This document shows, piece by piece, positions 1-7,699 of a DNA stretch of 64,000 nucleotides. Position 1 is the first letter of the stretch. Each line of letters begins with the position of its first letter. The stretch spans positions 3,224,001 to 3,288,000 of the forward strand of contig NZ_CP041244.1 in assembly GCF_006547145.1 (NCBI RefSeq), written 5' to 3'. The translations under genes and the position numbers were made by a program. Under the pieces are notes generated by a model. That model made no database searches and was not told the DNA's origin. It saw only the letters and a list, made by a program, of their open reading frames with translations. Source of the DNA: Actinomadura sp. WMMA1423. GTDB taxonomy: Bacteria; Actinomycetota; Actinomycetes; Streptosporangiales; Streptosporangiaceae.

Positions 1-55
1 CACCCGGGACCAGCACCTCGGGCCCGCCGAACTCCCTCAACCACACCGCACGCAT
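1..55 (-). CDS. Zinc-type alcohol dehydrogenase/quinone oxidoreductase, N-terminal fragment (runs off window)
   Basis: Only the first 18 codons lie in the window. Read from the ATG at 55 they give MRAVWLREFGGPEVLVPG, the typical opening strand of medium-chain dehydrogenase/reductase proteins of the quinone oxidoreductase branch (MRAV-x-x-x-x-FGGPEVL). A strong AGGAGG ribosome site sits at 69-64 on the same strand. The family reduces quinones or other carbonyls with NADPH. The substrate cannot be told from this piece. Confidence 0.7.
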   Translation of the reverse strand, partial: MRAVWLREFGGPEVLVPG

Positions 56-258
56 ATCCGACTCCTCCTATCAGCGCCGTTCCAACGCGTCCTATCAGCG
101 CGTTTCGGCGCGCCCTTTCAACGCCTCCGCCTGGAGCCTGGCACCTCAAGCAAGGTCGAGGTCAAGCGGGCGCAACGAATCTCTTTTCTCGCCCCACGCA
201 CCTCTGTAAGCTTTCGCGCGTATTCGGCCCGTCGTTTGCTGCCGCTCAGGGATTGGCG

Positions 259-846
259 ATGCGCACCCGGTTGGTACGTTCCTCCCCGCTGGGGCCCCGC
301 CGCGCCGCCTGGCTGCCGGCCGTCCTCGCCGTGTGCGCGGCCGCGGGCTGCGGGTCGTCCGGGTCGCCCACCGGCGGCGAGCTGTCTCCCAACGGCCGGT
401 TCGACACCGGCGGCCCCGCTCCCGCGGCGAACGCGCCCACCGCGATCCCGACCGAGCAGCTCTTCAGGACGGTGCTCGACCGCTACCGCGCCTACCAGGC
501 CGCCTACAAGAAGGCCTACGAGACGAACGACCCCGCCGGCCTCACCGACGTCGCCATGGACCCCCTGCTCACCGAGGTCACCGACGACATCGAGGCCACC
601 AAGGCCAAGGGCCAGATCTGGCGCTTCACGAAGACCGTGAACCCCCGGGTCTACGCCCGCTCCAAGGACAGCACGAAGATCTACCTGATCGACTGCGTCA
701 AGACCCTCGCCGGCTACCGCTTCTCCGCCGAGACCGGCAAGCGGACCGGCGGAGGGAAGGGCGGTGCCTACGTGTACCGCTACACCGTCCAGTACGACGG
801 CGGCACCTGGAAGGTCGCCGCCTCCGTCCGGGACGGCACATGCTGA
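259..846 (+). CDS. Secreted lipoprotein of unknown function
   Basis: 195 aa from the ATG at 259; a TTG two codons upstream (253) is a possible alternative. The N-terminus has Arg residues, a hydrophobic stretch and an AAGC lipobox with the lipidated Cys at about residue 31. A Gly/Ser/Pro-rich linker follows, then a roughly 130-residue domain rich in Tyr and Lys with two further Cys, resembling small actinobacterial NTF2-like lipoproteins in length and pattern, though I cannot confirm the fold. The next gene starts 20 bp downstream on the same strand, so the two are probably co-transcribed. Confidence 0.75.
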   Translation: MRTRLVRSSPLGPRRAAWLPAVLAVCAAAGCGSSGSPTGGELSPNGRFDTGGPAPAANAPTAIPTEQLFRTVLDRYRAYQAAYKKAYETNDPAGLTDVAMDPLLTEVTDDIEATKAKGQIWRFTKTVNPRVYARSKDSTKIYLIDCVKTLAGYRFSAETGKRTGGGKGGAYVYRYTVQYDGGTWKVAASVRDGTC

Positions 847-866
847 CATCCCCCCGAGGACACGCG

Positions 867-1634
867 ATGTCTCACACCCCCACCCGGCGCCGCGCGGCGT
901 CCGGCGTCACCGCGGCGACGGCCCTCCTGGCCACCCTCGCGTTCCCGGCCGCGGCCCTCGCCGACGGATGCGGCGGCGCGCACAAGGGCCTCGACTGCAA
1001 CCTGTCCGGCGTCACCGGGGGAGGCGGCGGTGGAGGCGGAGGCGGGACCGGCGGAGGCTCGGGCGGCACCAGCGGCCCGGTGGCCCCGCCCGCGCCCGAG
1101 GGCCTGACCGACAACCAGGCCGTCGACGGCGTCGACGGCCCCGCCGCCGCGGCGCCCCCCGCGCCCGCGCCCCCCGACACCTGGACCCTGGTGCAGCAGG
1201 CCAGGGACTCGGCCCAGCTCCCCGTGCCGACCGTCCACACGGCTCCGAAGAACAAGACCTTCGTGCGGCTGCGGACGTCCCTGTGGGTGGACGGCTTCAC
1301 CGTCGTCCAGACCCAGCCGATCACGGTGGGCGCCCAGACCGTCCAGGCGACGGCGACCCCGTCGTCCGTCACCTGGAACCTCGGCGAGGGCCAGCTCGTG
1401 TGCAAGGACGCGGGCACCCGAAACGGGAAGACCTGCAACTACACCTACAAGCGCTCCTCGACGGGCCAGCCGGGCGGCTCCTGGAAGATCACCGCCACGA
1501 TCACCTGGAAGATCACCTGGACGTGCGAGGGCGCCGAGTGCGACTCCCCCGGCGGCACCCTCGACGACCAGACCATGACCTCCCAGCCCACCCCCCTGGT
1601 CGTCAGCGAAATCCAAACCAACACCGGCAACTAG
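867..1634 (+). CDS. Secreted Gly-rich protein, hypothetical
   Basis: 255 aa from the ATG at 867, with GAGGA at 856-860 as ribosome site. A signal peptide (Arg-rich start, Ala/Leu core, AALA cleavage site near residue 32) is followed by a Gly-rich tract and a Pro/Ala-rich linker. The C-terminal domain of about 130 residues contains WVDGF and a repeated WKIT-x-T pattern suggesting beta strands. Cysteines come in close pairs (two just after the signal, two mid-domain, two near the C-terminus), consistent with extracellular disulfides. It probably forms an operon with the upstream lipoprotein. No catalytic motif is visible. Confidence 0.75.
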   Translation: MSHTPTRRRAASGVTAATALLATLAFPAAALADGCGGAHKGLDCNLSGVTGGGGGGGGGGTGGGSGGTSGPVAPPAPEGLTDNQAVDGVDGPAAAAPPAPAPPDTWTLVQQARDSAQLPVPTVHTAPKNKTFVRLRTSLWVDGFTVVQTQPITVGAQTVQATATPSSVTWNLGEGQLVCKDAGTRNGKTCNYTYKRSSTGQPGGSWKITATITWKITWTCEGAECDSPGGTLDDQTMTSQPTPLVVSEIQTNTGN

Positions 1635-1692
1635 AAAGAGCGGCCAGGGACGGCGTCGCGCCGCCCGCCGATTAGGAAGGGCGCCCTCGGCC

Positions 1693-2004
1693 TTACTGCT
1701 GCCATTCCTGCCTGGACTGCGCGCACCAATCGCCGAGCGCCACACAGCCAGCGGCCGCGCCCCGCCCGGACGCTCCGCACGGCGTCTTGGGGACGGTTGC
1801 CGCTCCGTTCGCCCGCACCCGCACTCGCTGCTCCGCCAGGCGGGATGTGAAGGGAGGCTCGCCGTCCATCGCCGCCTGCAGGAGGCATAGGGAAGACGAG
1901 CGGATGAGGAGGCGCCCATTGGCTTGCCACTGGCCTCGGTTCAGCGAAATTTCCCAGGACGGGTAACGCTCGCGGAGGGAGACCAGTGCGTCCGCCTCGC
2001 TCAT
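1693..2004 (-). CDS. Small hypothetical protein partnered with the upstream ATPase
   Basis: 103 aa. Its ATG overlaps the TGA of the ATP-binding gene upstream (ATGA, 2001-2004), so the two are translationally coupled. The N-terminus contains EADALVSLRERYPSWEI, a pattern of short actinobacterial proteins encoded next to RsbW-like ATPases. The C-terminal third is Ala/Gly/Cys-rich without recognisable fold. A broken copy of its N-terminus occurs at 3945-4015. Function unknown. Confidence 0.6.
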   Translation of the reverse strand: MSEADALVSLRERYPSWEISLNRGQWQANGRLLIRSSSLCLLQAAMDGEPPFTSRLAEQRVRVRANGAATVPKTPCGASGRGAAAGCVALGDWCAQSRQEWQQ

Positions 2005-2381
2005 GATGTGCTTTCAGGCAGTAGCGCCCACACGGCCTTCCCGCCGCCTCCGAGCGGCTGCGTGCCCCATTCCTTGACCAGGGCGCCCAGCATCGCCAGG
2101 CCGCGCCCGTCCTCGCTCAGCAGGTTCGCCGGACCCGCCACCGGCAGGACGTCGGAAAAGTCGAAGACCTCCACGACGGTTCCCTTGTCCGCCTGGACGA
2201 CCCGCACGGTCGCCGTCGCGCTGCGGGTGTGCCGCAGGACGTTCGTCACCAGTTCCGACACCACGATCTTCGCCACGTAGGCGTCCTGGCCCCATCTCTC
2301 CAGGACGTCCTCGACCCAGTCCCGAGCCGTCTTGACCGACTCGGCCCGAACCGCCACCACGATCTCCGCGGGGCACTCCAT
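2001..2381 (-). CDS. RsbW-like ATP-binding regulator (HATPase_c_2)
   Basis: 126 aa, the usual size for stand-alone RsbW/SpoIIAB-type GHKL kinases. The N-box region reads VVSELVTNVLRHT (about residues 41-53), followed by the D-x-G-like FDFSD segment and the G-rich DGRGLAMLGALV lid region. Family members act as anti-sigma factors or serine kinases; actinomycetes carry many of unknown target. A separate C-terminal fragment of a paralogue lies at 4016-4065. The gene is divergent from the DUF5753 regulator at 2519, and the 137 bp between them hold an inverted repeat. Confidence 0.8.
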   Translation of the reverse strand: MECPAEIVVAVRAESVKTARDWVEDVLERWGQDAYVAKIVVSELVTNVLRHTRSATATVRVVQADKGTVVEVFDFSDVLPVAGPANLLSEDGRGLAMLGALVKEWGTQPLGGGGKAVWALLPESTS

Positions 2382-2450
2382 GAACGATCACCTCCGACTT
2401 CCGGTAACTCCCCGCACAGAATCCACTCCAAGAAGTAACGTGACTATGCA

Positions 2451-2475
2451 AGTCCTCGGACGCACACCGAGGACT
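2451..2475. promoter_or_regulatory. Inverted repeat in the divergent RsbW-like/Scr1-like promoter region
   Basis: Perfect 9-bp arms AGTCCTCGG and CCGAGGACT are separated by 7 nt, about 45 bp before the Scr1-like ATG and 70 bp before the RsbW-like ATG. Position between divergent genes suggests an operator rather than a terminator; no T-run follows. Confidence 0.45.
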
Positions 2476-2518
2476 CAAAATCACTTAATGCCAGTTCAGA
2501 GTCACTGGAGCGCCCGTC

Positions 2519-3303
2519 ATGGCCAACCGCAAGCCGTCCCCCGCTCTGAAGGCTTTCGGCGCGGAAGTCAGACGCCTACGCGAAGACGTCGGCATCACCC
2601 GGACAGAACTCGCCAACCGCATATCGGTAACGCCCTCGTACGTCTCGCAGGTCGAGAGCGGCAACACCCGCTGTCGCAAAGACTTCGCCCAGCGTCTCGA
2701 CCAGGCGTTAGGCACAGGCGACCAACTGACGACCGCCTGGACAAAGCATCTGCGCGCGGCGAGCTACCCGAAGTTCTTCGCCGACTACTCGGAAGCCGAA
2801 GCAACAGCCGACCTCCTCCGCGCCTACGAGGCAACGTTCGTGCCTGGGCTTTTTCAGACAAAGGAGTACGCTCAGGCACTCCTCCCGAGCGAGGCCGCCG
2901 TCGAGCGACGTCTCCTTAGGCAGCAGATCCTCTCCCGTGATACCCCGCCCAGGCTTATAGTCGTCATGGACGAGAGCGTGCTCATGCGCGATGTCGGCGG
3001 CCCTGAGGTGATGCGCGGGCAGTGTGAGCACTTGCTGAGGGTGTCGCAACAGGACAGCATCACCCTCCAGATCGCCCCGATATCGCTTACTACCGCGGCA
3101 TCTCCGGATCGTTTAACATCGCCACGCAACCCACTCGCGAAGAACTCGTCTACCTGGAGACCTCGCCCGGAGGGATCACATCCGACGAACCACGGGATAT
3201 CTTGCACGTCATCGGCGCGTTCGCGGAGTTGCAGGCGCGTGCCATGAGTGCTGGCGATACTAGTAAATTCATCCGAAAGGCGATCGACCGGTGGACGATG
3301 TGA
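2519..3303 (+). pseudogene. Scr1-type (XRE-DUF5753) regulator broken by a one-base frameshift
   Basis: The frame starting at 2519 encodes an XRE helix-turn-helix (about residues 10-65, with TRTELANRISVTPSYVSQVE) and a DUF5753 domain (YEATFVPGLFQTKEYAQALL). After ITLQIAP, near 3079, the family sequence jumps to another frame: from 3082 the codons read IAYYRGISGSFNIATQ and finish FIRKAIDRWTM at the TGA of 3301-3303. One base appears to be missing at about 3080-3081. Restored, the protein would be about 261 aa, normal for the family, and would overlap the DUF397 start as usual. As written, the first frame ends early with an unrelated tail (stop 3245-3247). It is either a recent pseudogene or a sequencing error. 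Confidence 0.8.
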
Positions 3304-3470
3304 CCTGGCGCAAGGCGCGACGGAGCAACGATCAAGAGGGGGCCTGTGTGGAGTTGGCAGCCCTTTCGGAGTGCGTAGGTGTACGAGACTCCAAAGATCC
3401 GAACGGCCCGAAACTCCTCGTCGCCCCCGCCGCATTCCGAGCACTGCTCACAGACCTCAAACAGCAGTAG
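3291..3470 (+). CDS. DUF397 (Scr2-like) small protein, copy 1
   Basis: 59 aa from the GTG at 3291, with AAGG at 3277-3280 upstream. It has the DUF397 hallmarks: TWRKARRSN near the start, CVELA in the middle, and GVRDSKDPNGPKLLVAPAAFRALL at the end. DUF397 proteins are encoded immediately after DUF5753 regulators and are proposed to be the partner in an Scr1/Scr2 toxin-antitoxin-like regulatory pair. The start lies inside the last codons of the regulator, the standard arrangement. Confidence 0.85.
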   Translation: MDDVTWRKARRSNDQEGACVELAALSECVGVRDSKDPNGPKLLVAPAAFRALLTDLKQQ

Positions 3471-3600
3471 CTTCACCGGTGGAAGCGGCGTCGTCACCCC
3501 CGGCCCCTCGGCTACCGGAGAACTTAACCTCCCAGTCCCCGGCCGTCAGTGAGACCCAGACCAAACGGACTCTCGCGATTCACAGGAAGGCGATGGCCCT

Positions 3601-3780
3601 GTGAGCACCGTGACCTGGCGTAAGGCGCGGCGAAGCGACAACCTCGGCGGCAACTGCGTGGAACTGGCACAGCTCGGCGAGGACGTGGGCATCCGGGACT
3701 CCAAGGATCCGGACGGGCCGAAGCTGTTGCTCGCCCTCGCCGCGTTCCGCGCACTGCTCGCGGATCTCAAGCAGCCATGA
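3601..3780 (+). CDS. DUF397 (Scr2-like) small protein, copy 2, without its own regulator
   Basis: 59 aa from the GTG at 3601; AGGAAGG at 3584-3590 is a good ribosome site. The body reads TWRKARRSD, CVELAQL, GIRDSKDPDGPKLLLALAAFRALLADLK. No DUF5753 gene precedes it directly; copy 1 ends 130 bp upstream. Its last 42 bp and the following 150 bp are nearly identical to the end of copy 3 and the DNA after it (8854-9046), so it lies at the edge of a direct repeat. Confidence 0.8.
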   Translation: MSTVTWRKARRSDNLGGNCVELAQLGEDVGIRDSKDPDGPKLLLALAAFRALLADLKQP

Positions 3781-3931
3781 CCTCATTGCTTGGCGTCGTG
3801 CGGGGCGTCGTCGTCCAGGGCGGACAGGTCCACGTCCACGTCGGGAAGATCAGAGGCGTCGGTCCAGGTGACGGTGGGGTCGAGGGGCTTGACCCCCGCC
3901 TCCCTCAGGTCGGCCTCGGCTTCTTCCAGGG
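3739..3931. repeat. Left copy of a ~193-bp direct repeat (partner 8854-9046)
   Basis: Compared by eye at a constant offset of 5115 bp, this stretch differs from 8854-9046 at five positions, about 97% identity, with nearly 90 bp in the middle identical. It covers the 3' end of a DUF397 gene on the + strand and the C-terminal 50 codons of an ImmA/IrrE gene on the - strand. The two copies are in the same orientation and bracket 4.9 kb. Confidence 0.9.
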
Positions 3932-3932
3932 C
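3783..3932 (-). pseudogene. C-terminal fragment of an ImmA/IrrE peptidase gene
   Basis: Reading the - strand gives the last 50 or so residues of the intact ImmA/IrrE protein at 8898-9731 (LEEAEADLREAGVKPLDP ... LSALDDDAPHDAKQ) almost unchanged. The rest of the peptidase, including the HELAH zinc site, is missing: at about 3932 the sequence switches to a fragment of another gene. It has no start of its own, so it is a gene remnant created by duplication. Confidence 0.85.
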
Positions 3933-3944
3933 CTCGGTCGAGCG

Positions 3945-4065
3945 AGATCTTCCAGGCACGGGTAACGCTCGCGCAAGGAACCCAGTGCGTCGGCCTCGTT
4001 CTGACGTGCTTTCAGGCAGCAGCGTCCACACGGCTTTCCCACCGCCTCCGACCACGGCGATTTCA
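3945..4065 (-). pseudogene. Fragment of an RsbW-like ATPase 3' end plus the start of its small partner gene
   Basis: On the - strand, 4065-4016 encodes VGGGGKAVWTLLPESTS, matching the end of the ATPase at 2001-2381 (GGGGKAVWALLPESTS). It is followed by NEADALGSLRERYP, matching the beginning of the partner protein at 1693-2004. The coupled TGA/ATG between the two has been lost, so the frame reads through. This diverged partial copy is joined to the ImmA fragment at 3932. Confidence 0.75.
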
Positions 4066-4220
4066 AGGTGGCCTGTCTGGGTGATCACGGTTCGACACAC
4101 TTGTCGTCCGGTATGGGCTCGAAGTCGACGAGGGCCGCTCGGTGCGCCGTTGACGGGCGACCACTCGTGGGCCACGATGGTCGAGAACGGTTCGCGAAGT
4201 TTCTCGCAACGGAGGCAACG

Positions 4221-4457
4221 ATGCGTGCACAGTTCCTCGGCAAGGACCCCGAGTCCCAGGAGGGGCAGTCGCCCACCCTGTTCGCCACTGACCGCACCGA
4301 CCGGGTGACGTACATCGCCCAGGGCTGGAAGGTCACCGACGCCCAGGCACTTGCGGACGTCGGGGACGTGCCCGACCACGAGACCCTGATCGAGATCCCG
4401 GAGGACGTACTCAAGATGTACGCGCTCCGCTACCTGGAGCAGGAGGGTCTGCGCTGA
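4221..4457 (+). CDS. Conserved hypothetical protein upstream of DUF6879
   Basis: 78 aa from the ATG at 4221; GGAGG at 4211-4215 supports this start. The sequence RAQFLGKDPESQ, DRTDRVTYIAQGWKVTD and DHETLIEIPEDVL is characteristic of a small actinobacterial protein usually found just before a DUF6879 gene. It ends 5 bp before the DUF6879 start, so the three genes 4221-5840 look like one transcript. Function unknown. Confidence 0.75.
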   Translation: MRAQFLGKDPESQEGQSPTLFATDRTDRVTYIAQGWKVTDAQALADVGDVPDHETLIEIPEDVLKMYALRYLEQEGLR

Positions 4458-4462
4458 GCCGT

Positions 4463-4999
4463 ATGATCGAACCCGGTCCCGAGTTCGGCCGACTGTTTCG
4501 CAGCTTCGAGCACACCGCTTTCCGGCTGGAGACGCGCGACCTCTACAAGTCCGCCAACGAGGCCAGGGCGCTCGACCAGTTCACCGCCGGCGAGCCGGTG
4601 GACATGGGCTGGTTCCAGAACTGGTTGAGCATGATCCGGGAGGCGACCGCAGCGGGCCGGCGGTTCTCACGTGTCCGAGTCGTGAGCACTCCTCTCACCG
4701 ACTACAGCCGCTTCGGCATCTTCTGCTCGGAGCACACCAACCAGGCCGGCGAGGACATCAGGTACTTGAGGCGTGAAGACGCCTCCGGCCTGCCGGACTA
4801 CGACTACTGGTTGTTCGACTCGTCCAAGCTGGTGCGGATGCACTTCGATGACGATGAGAACTTCCTGGGCGGCGAACTGATCGGGGACCCCACCGAGATC
4901 GTGAAGCACAGCTACTGGCGAGATGCGGCTTGGCACCACGCCATACGACGGGACGACTTTGCCACCGAAGCGAACGACCGGCATCACCAGCGTTCATGA
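4463..4999 (+). CDS. DUF6879 family protein
   Basis: 178 aa, full length for the family. Typical features are an N-terminal F-x-R-L-F-x-S-F-EHTAFRLETRDLY segment, a Trp-rich middle (MGWFQNWLSMIREA), the VRVVSTPLTDYSRFGI strand and the acidic DYDYWLFDSSKLVRMHFDDDENF block. DUF6879 proteins are found beside XRE regulators in actinomycetes; their biochemical role is not established, though the context resembles a regulator-effector pair. The 3' end overlaps the following XRE gene. Confidence 0.8.
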   Translation: MIEPGPEFGRLFRSFEHTAFRLETRDLYKSANEARALDQFTAGEPVDMGWFQNWLSMIREATAAGRRFSRVRVVSTPLTDYSRFGIFCSEHTNQAGEDIRYLRREDASGLPDYDYWLFDSSKLVRMHFDDDENFLGGELIGDPTEIVKHSYWRDAAWHHAIRRDDFATEANDRHHQRS

Positions 5000-5840
5000 A
5001 GCTCGTGATGCACTCGGCAAGCGACTCCGCGAGCTGCGCACCGCTGCGGGACTGAGCGGGCGCGCGCTCGCGGAGTCGTTGTCGTGGCCGCCCTCCAAGG
5101 TCAGCAAACTGGAGAACGGCAAGCAGACGCCGACAGACGACGATATCCGCGACTGGACGCGGGCAACGGGCAGTGAGGACAAGACGGAGGCCCTGCTCGC
5201 TTCCCTGCACACCCTCGAAGTCCAGCACGCCGAGTGGCAACGACAACTCCGCGTCGGGCTCAAGCCGCATCAGCAAGTGGTTGCGGACATCAACGCCAAG
5301 ACGCGGCTGTTCCGGGCCTTCGAGTCCACGTTCATCCCCGGCCTGCTCCAGACTGCCGGGTACGCCCGCTACCGCTTCGCCCAGAGCATCACGGTCTTCA
5401 AGGTGCGCAACGACATTGACGAAGCGGTCGCCGCGCGGGTTCAGCGCCAAGACATCCTGTACCGGGGAGACAAGCGGTTTCACTTCGTGCTGACCGAGGC
5501 GGCGCTCCGTTACCGACTCTGCCCGCCAGAGATCATGCTCGGGCAACTTGATCGCCTCGTGTCCCTTTCGGCCCTGCCCAACGTGAAGCTCGGCATCATC
5601 GGGTTCGAGACGGCCTACGTGGTCGCGCCTGCCCACGGCTTCTGGCTGCTGGACAACGACCGCGTGATGGTCGAGACCTTCTCGGCCGAACTGAACCTTG
5701 CACAGCCGCAGGAGACCGCACTCTACGGCGGCATCTTCGAGAGCCTGGCCGGAGTCGCCAGTTACGGCCGGAGTGCGCGGGCGATCATCAACCGGGTCAT
5801 TGACGATCTTGCCCCGGAACCCTCGGAAGATGGCGAGTGA
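4923..5840 (+). CDS. XRE-DUF5753 (Scr1-type) regulator, intact
   Basis: 305 aa if the ATG at 4923 is used. A later start is likely, because homologues begin close to TTGITSVHEARDALG; a TTG at 4959 would do. The helix-turn-helix occupies roughly residues 30-85 (LRTAAGLSGRALAESLSWPPSKVSKLENG). The DUF5753 effector domain follows (FRAFESTFIPGLLQTAGYARYRF, then RQDILYRGDKRFHFVLTEAALRYRL). It overlaps DUF6879 by 77 bp at most. Unlike the copy at 2519 it is not frameshifted. No DUF397 gene follows it. Confidence 0.8.
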   Translation: MRLGTTPYDGTTLPPKRTTGITSVHEARDALGKRLRELRTAAGLSGRALAESLSWPPSKVSKLENGKQTPTDDDIRDWTRATGSEDKTEALLASLHTLEVQHAEWQRQLRVGLKPHQQVVADINAKTRLFRAFESTFIPGLLQTAGYARYRFAQSITVFKVRNDIDEAVAARVQRQDILYRGDKRFHFVLTEAALRYRLCPPEIMLGQLDRLVSLSALPNVKLGIIGFETAYVVAPAHGFWLLDNDRVMVETFSAELNLAQPQETALYGGIFESLAGVASYGRSARAIINRVIDDLAPEPSEDGE

Positions 5841-5973
5841 TTTCCCAGGCACTCACTCGTCCGAATGTTTCGAGAAATGCCAAGAATTTTTCTATTCACC
5901 ACGGCTTTTCCTTCCTACTCTCCCGGTAGGGACGCCGCACAGCGTCCGTCCTCAAGGGACTTGGGAGTAGCCA

Positions 5974-7131
5974 GTGGCGACCCGCGTTGCCCTGCTGAGC
6001 AGGGATCAGATCGACAAACTTCCCGACCGTGCCCGCGAAGTCGTGGAGTATCGCAAGAGCGGCCTCAGCCTGAACCACATCCAGGGGTGCCCGCTGGACT
6101 GCGCGTACTGCATCCGGCACACCTACGGCCTGTGGGACCAGCGCGTACCGCGGGCGCTCATGTCCGACGCCCAGGCCGTTGAGGAGCTGGTGACTCATCG
6201 GTACTTCCAGCCGCACGTGACCCCGGTGCAGGTGTTCAACCGGGCCACCGACCCGTTCCTCCCGGTCGTCCGTCCGCACACGCTGGCCGTGCTGGAAGAC
6301 CTGGACGAGCGGAGGTTGACCAACCACGTCCTCGTCATCACGCGCCACCGGATGAAGCCCGAGGACATCGAGCGGCTGAACCAGCTCCGACACATCAAGC
6401 TCACGCTGCTCTTCACGTACAGCGGCATCGACAACAAGGAGATCGAGCCCTACCCGTCTTCGGTGGCGGCCGAGTCCTTGAAGCTCATGAGCAGGCCGGC
6501 GCGGCGCCGGTACCGCACAGTCCTCTACTGGCGTCCGCTGGTGCCGGGTCTCAACGACAAGCCAGAACACCTGGACGCCGCCTATCAACTCGCCCAGCAC
6601 GCCGACGCCACGGTGTTCACGGGGCTGTTCTACCGCGACGAGATCGCGGAGTACTACAAGGCCAACGGTCTGCCGGAGCCGTACGAGGACACCGCGCGGC
6701 GGAAAATCGTGCCCGAGACGCTGGAGCAACGGGTACTCGCCACCTTCGACGCGGCGACGCCGCTGTTCCGCAAGACGAGCTGCGCGGTCGCCCACGCACA
6801 CGGCCTGCCGGACTACAACGGCCACATCGGCATTCCCGAGCTGTGCGACATCTGCCCGCTGAGTCAGCTCGAACTCTGCCGGAACGCGCACACGCAGCCG
6901 TCACCCGAGCGGTTGCGGGAGGTCGCGGAGTGCCTGCCCGAGGCTCGTGGTCTGGTGGTCGTGGACATCACCGAGCGGGCGGCTGTGGTGTCCGGCCTGG
7001 AGACCGAACAGCCGCGCTACTACCTGCAACACGCTCTCGGCTTCCAGGTTCACGACGTGCGCCACCCGCACCGTGAGCGTCGGCACGGTCGTGCCGACAT
7101 CGGCTGGAAGGGCGAGAAGCAAGATGACTGA
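5974..7131 (+). CDS. Radical SAM protein of unknown substrate
   Basis: 385 aa from the GTG at 5974. The radical SAM cluster motif C-x3-C-x2-C is clear in GCPLDCAYCIRHTYG (Cys39, Cys43, Cys46). The following SPL-like barrel has NRATDPFLP, HVLVITRHRM and LLFTYSGIDN strands. A C-terminal cysteine set (LCDICPLSQLELC, about residues 288-300) may bind a second cluster. The architecture recalls spore-photoproduct-lyase-like proteins, but the substrate is unknown. The TGA overlaps the start of the exonuclease gene by 8 bp, indicating coupling. The 133 bp upstream are relatively AT-rich and probably carry the promoter. Confidence 0.85.
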   Translation: MATRVALLSRDQIDKLPDRAREVVEYRKSGLSLNHIQGCPLDCAYCIRHTYGLWDQRVPRALMSDAQAVEELVTHRYFQPHVTPVQVFNRATDPFLPVVRPHTLAVLEDLDERRLTNHVLVITRHRMKPEDIERLNQLRHIKLTLLFTYSGIDNKEIEPYPSSVAAESLKLMSRPARRRYRTVLYWRPLVPGLNDKPEHLDAAYQLAQHADATVFTGLFYRDEIAEYYKANGLPEPYEDTARRKIVPETLEQRVLATFDAATPLFRKTSCAVAHAHGLPDYNGHIGIPELCDICPLSQLELCRNAHTQPSPERLREVAECLPEARGLVVVDITERAAVVSGLETEQPRYYLQHALGFQVHDVRHPHRERRHGRADIGWKGEKQDD

Positions 7132-7699
7132 ATGGACGAGCCTCAACTTCGTGATCGTGGACGTCGAGGGCAACGGCCAGCAGCCGCCCGACCTGGTGGA
7201 GCTGGCCGCCGTGCCGATCGTCGGTGGGGTCATCGGGGAACCGCTGAGCTGGCTGGTCAAGCCCGACGCCCCGATCAAGCACTTCGCCACCCGCATCCAT
7301 GGCCTGACCAACAAGGACGTGGCCGACTGCCCGTCGTTCGCGGCCATCTCCGGCAACGTGCTCGCCGCCCTGGACGCAGACGCTCTCGTGGCGCACAACG
7401 CCCACGTCGACCTCGGCGTACTGAGCCGTAAGTTCCCCGGCTGGGAGTCGCCCGAGGTCTTCGACACGCTGAAGCTGGCGCGGCGGTTGGTGCCGGGGCT
7501 GGACAGCTACCGGCTCGGGAGGCTGGTCGAGGCGTACAGCCTGGCCGAGGGCCTGCCGGAAGTCCTCACCCCGCACCGGGCGACGTACGACGCCCTGGTC
7601 ACCGCGCGCCTGTTCGTGCTGCTCGCCACCAAGGCCGCCAGCCTGGAAGACCTGCGTGGCCGACCCCCCAAGGAGGTCGACGAAGATGCTCTCTTCTAG
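7124..7699 (+). CDS. DnaQ-like 3'-5' exonuclease (DEDDh)
   Basis: 191 aa. The three exonuclease motifs are visible: VDVEGNG (Asp13, Glu15) near the N-terminus, VAHNAHVDLGVL in the middle, and TPHRATYDALVTARL carrying the His and Asp of the DEDDh type. Proteins of this family remove nucleotides from DNA or RNA 3' ends; as a stand-alone domain it could act in repair or RNA turnover. Translation is coupled to the radical SAM gene at the front, and the next gene starts within its last 14 bp, so the three form one operon. Confidence 0.85.
   Translation: MTEWTSLNFVIVDVEGNGQQPPDLVELAAVPIVGGVIGEPLSWLVKPDAPIKHFATRIHGLTNKDVADCPSFAAISGNVLAALDADALVAHNAHVDLGVLSRKFPGWESPEVFDTLKLARRLVPGLDSYRLGRLVEAYSLAEGLPEVLTPHRATYDALVTARLFVLLATKAASLEDLRGRPPKEVDEDALF

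Noticed and set aside
118..849. Long - strand frame opposite the first lipoprotein
   Set aside because: It is the shadow of the lipoprotein gene: Gly/Val/Arg-rich translation without domain, no ribosome site, and the + strand has a proper signal peptide and stop-start spacing.
3777..3965. Short + strand frames in both copies of the direct repeat (also 8892-9080)
   Set aside because: They occur in both copies only because the DNA is repeated; the real coding is the ImmA/IrrE C-terminus on the other strand.
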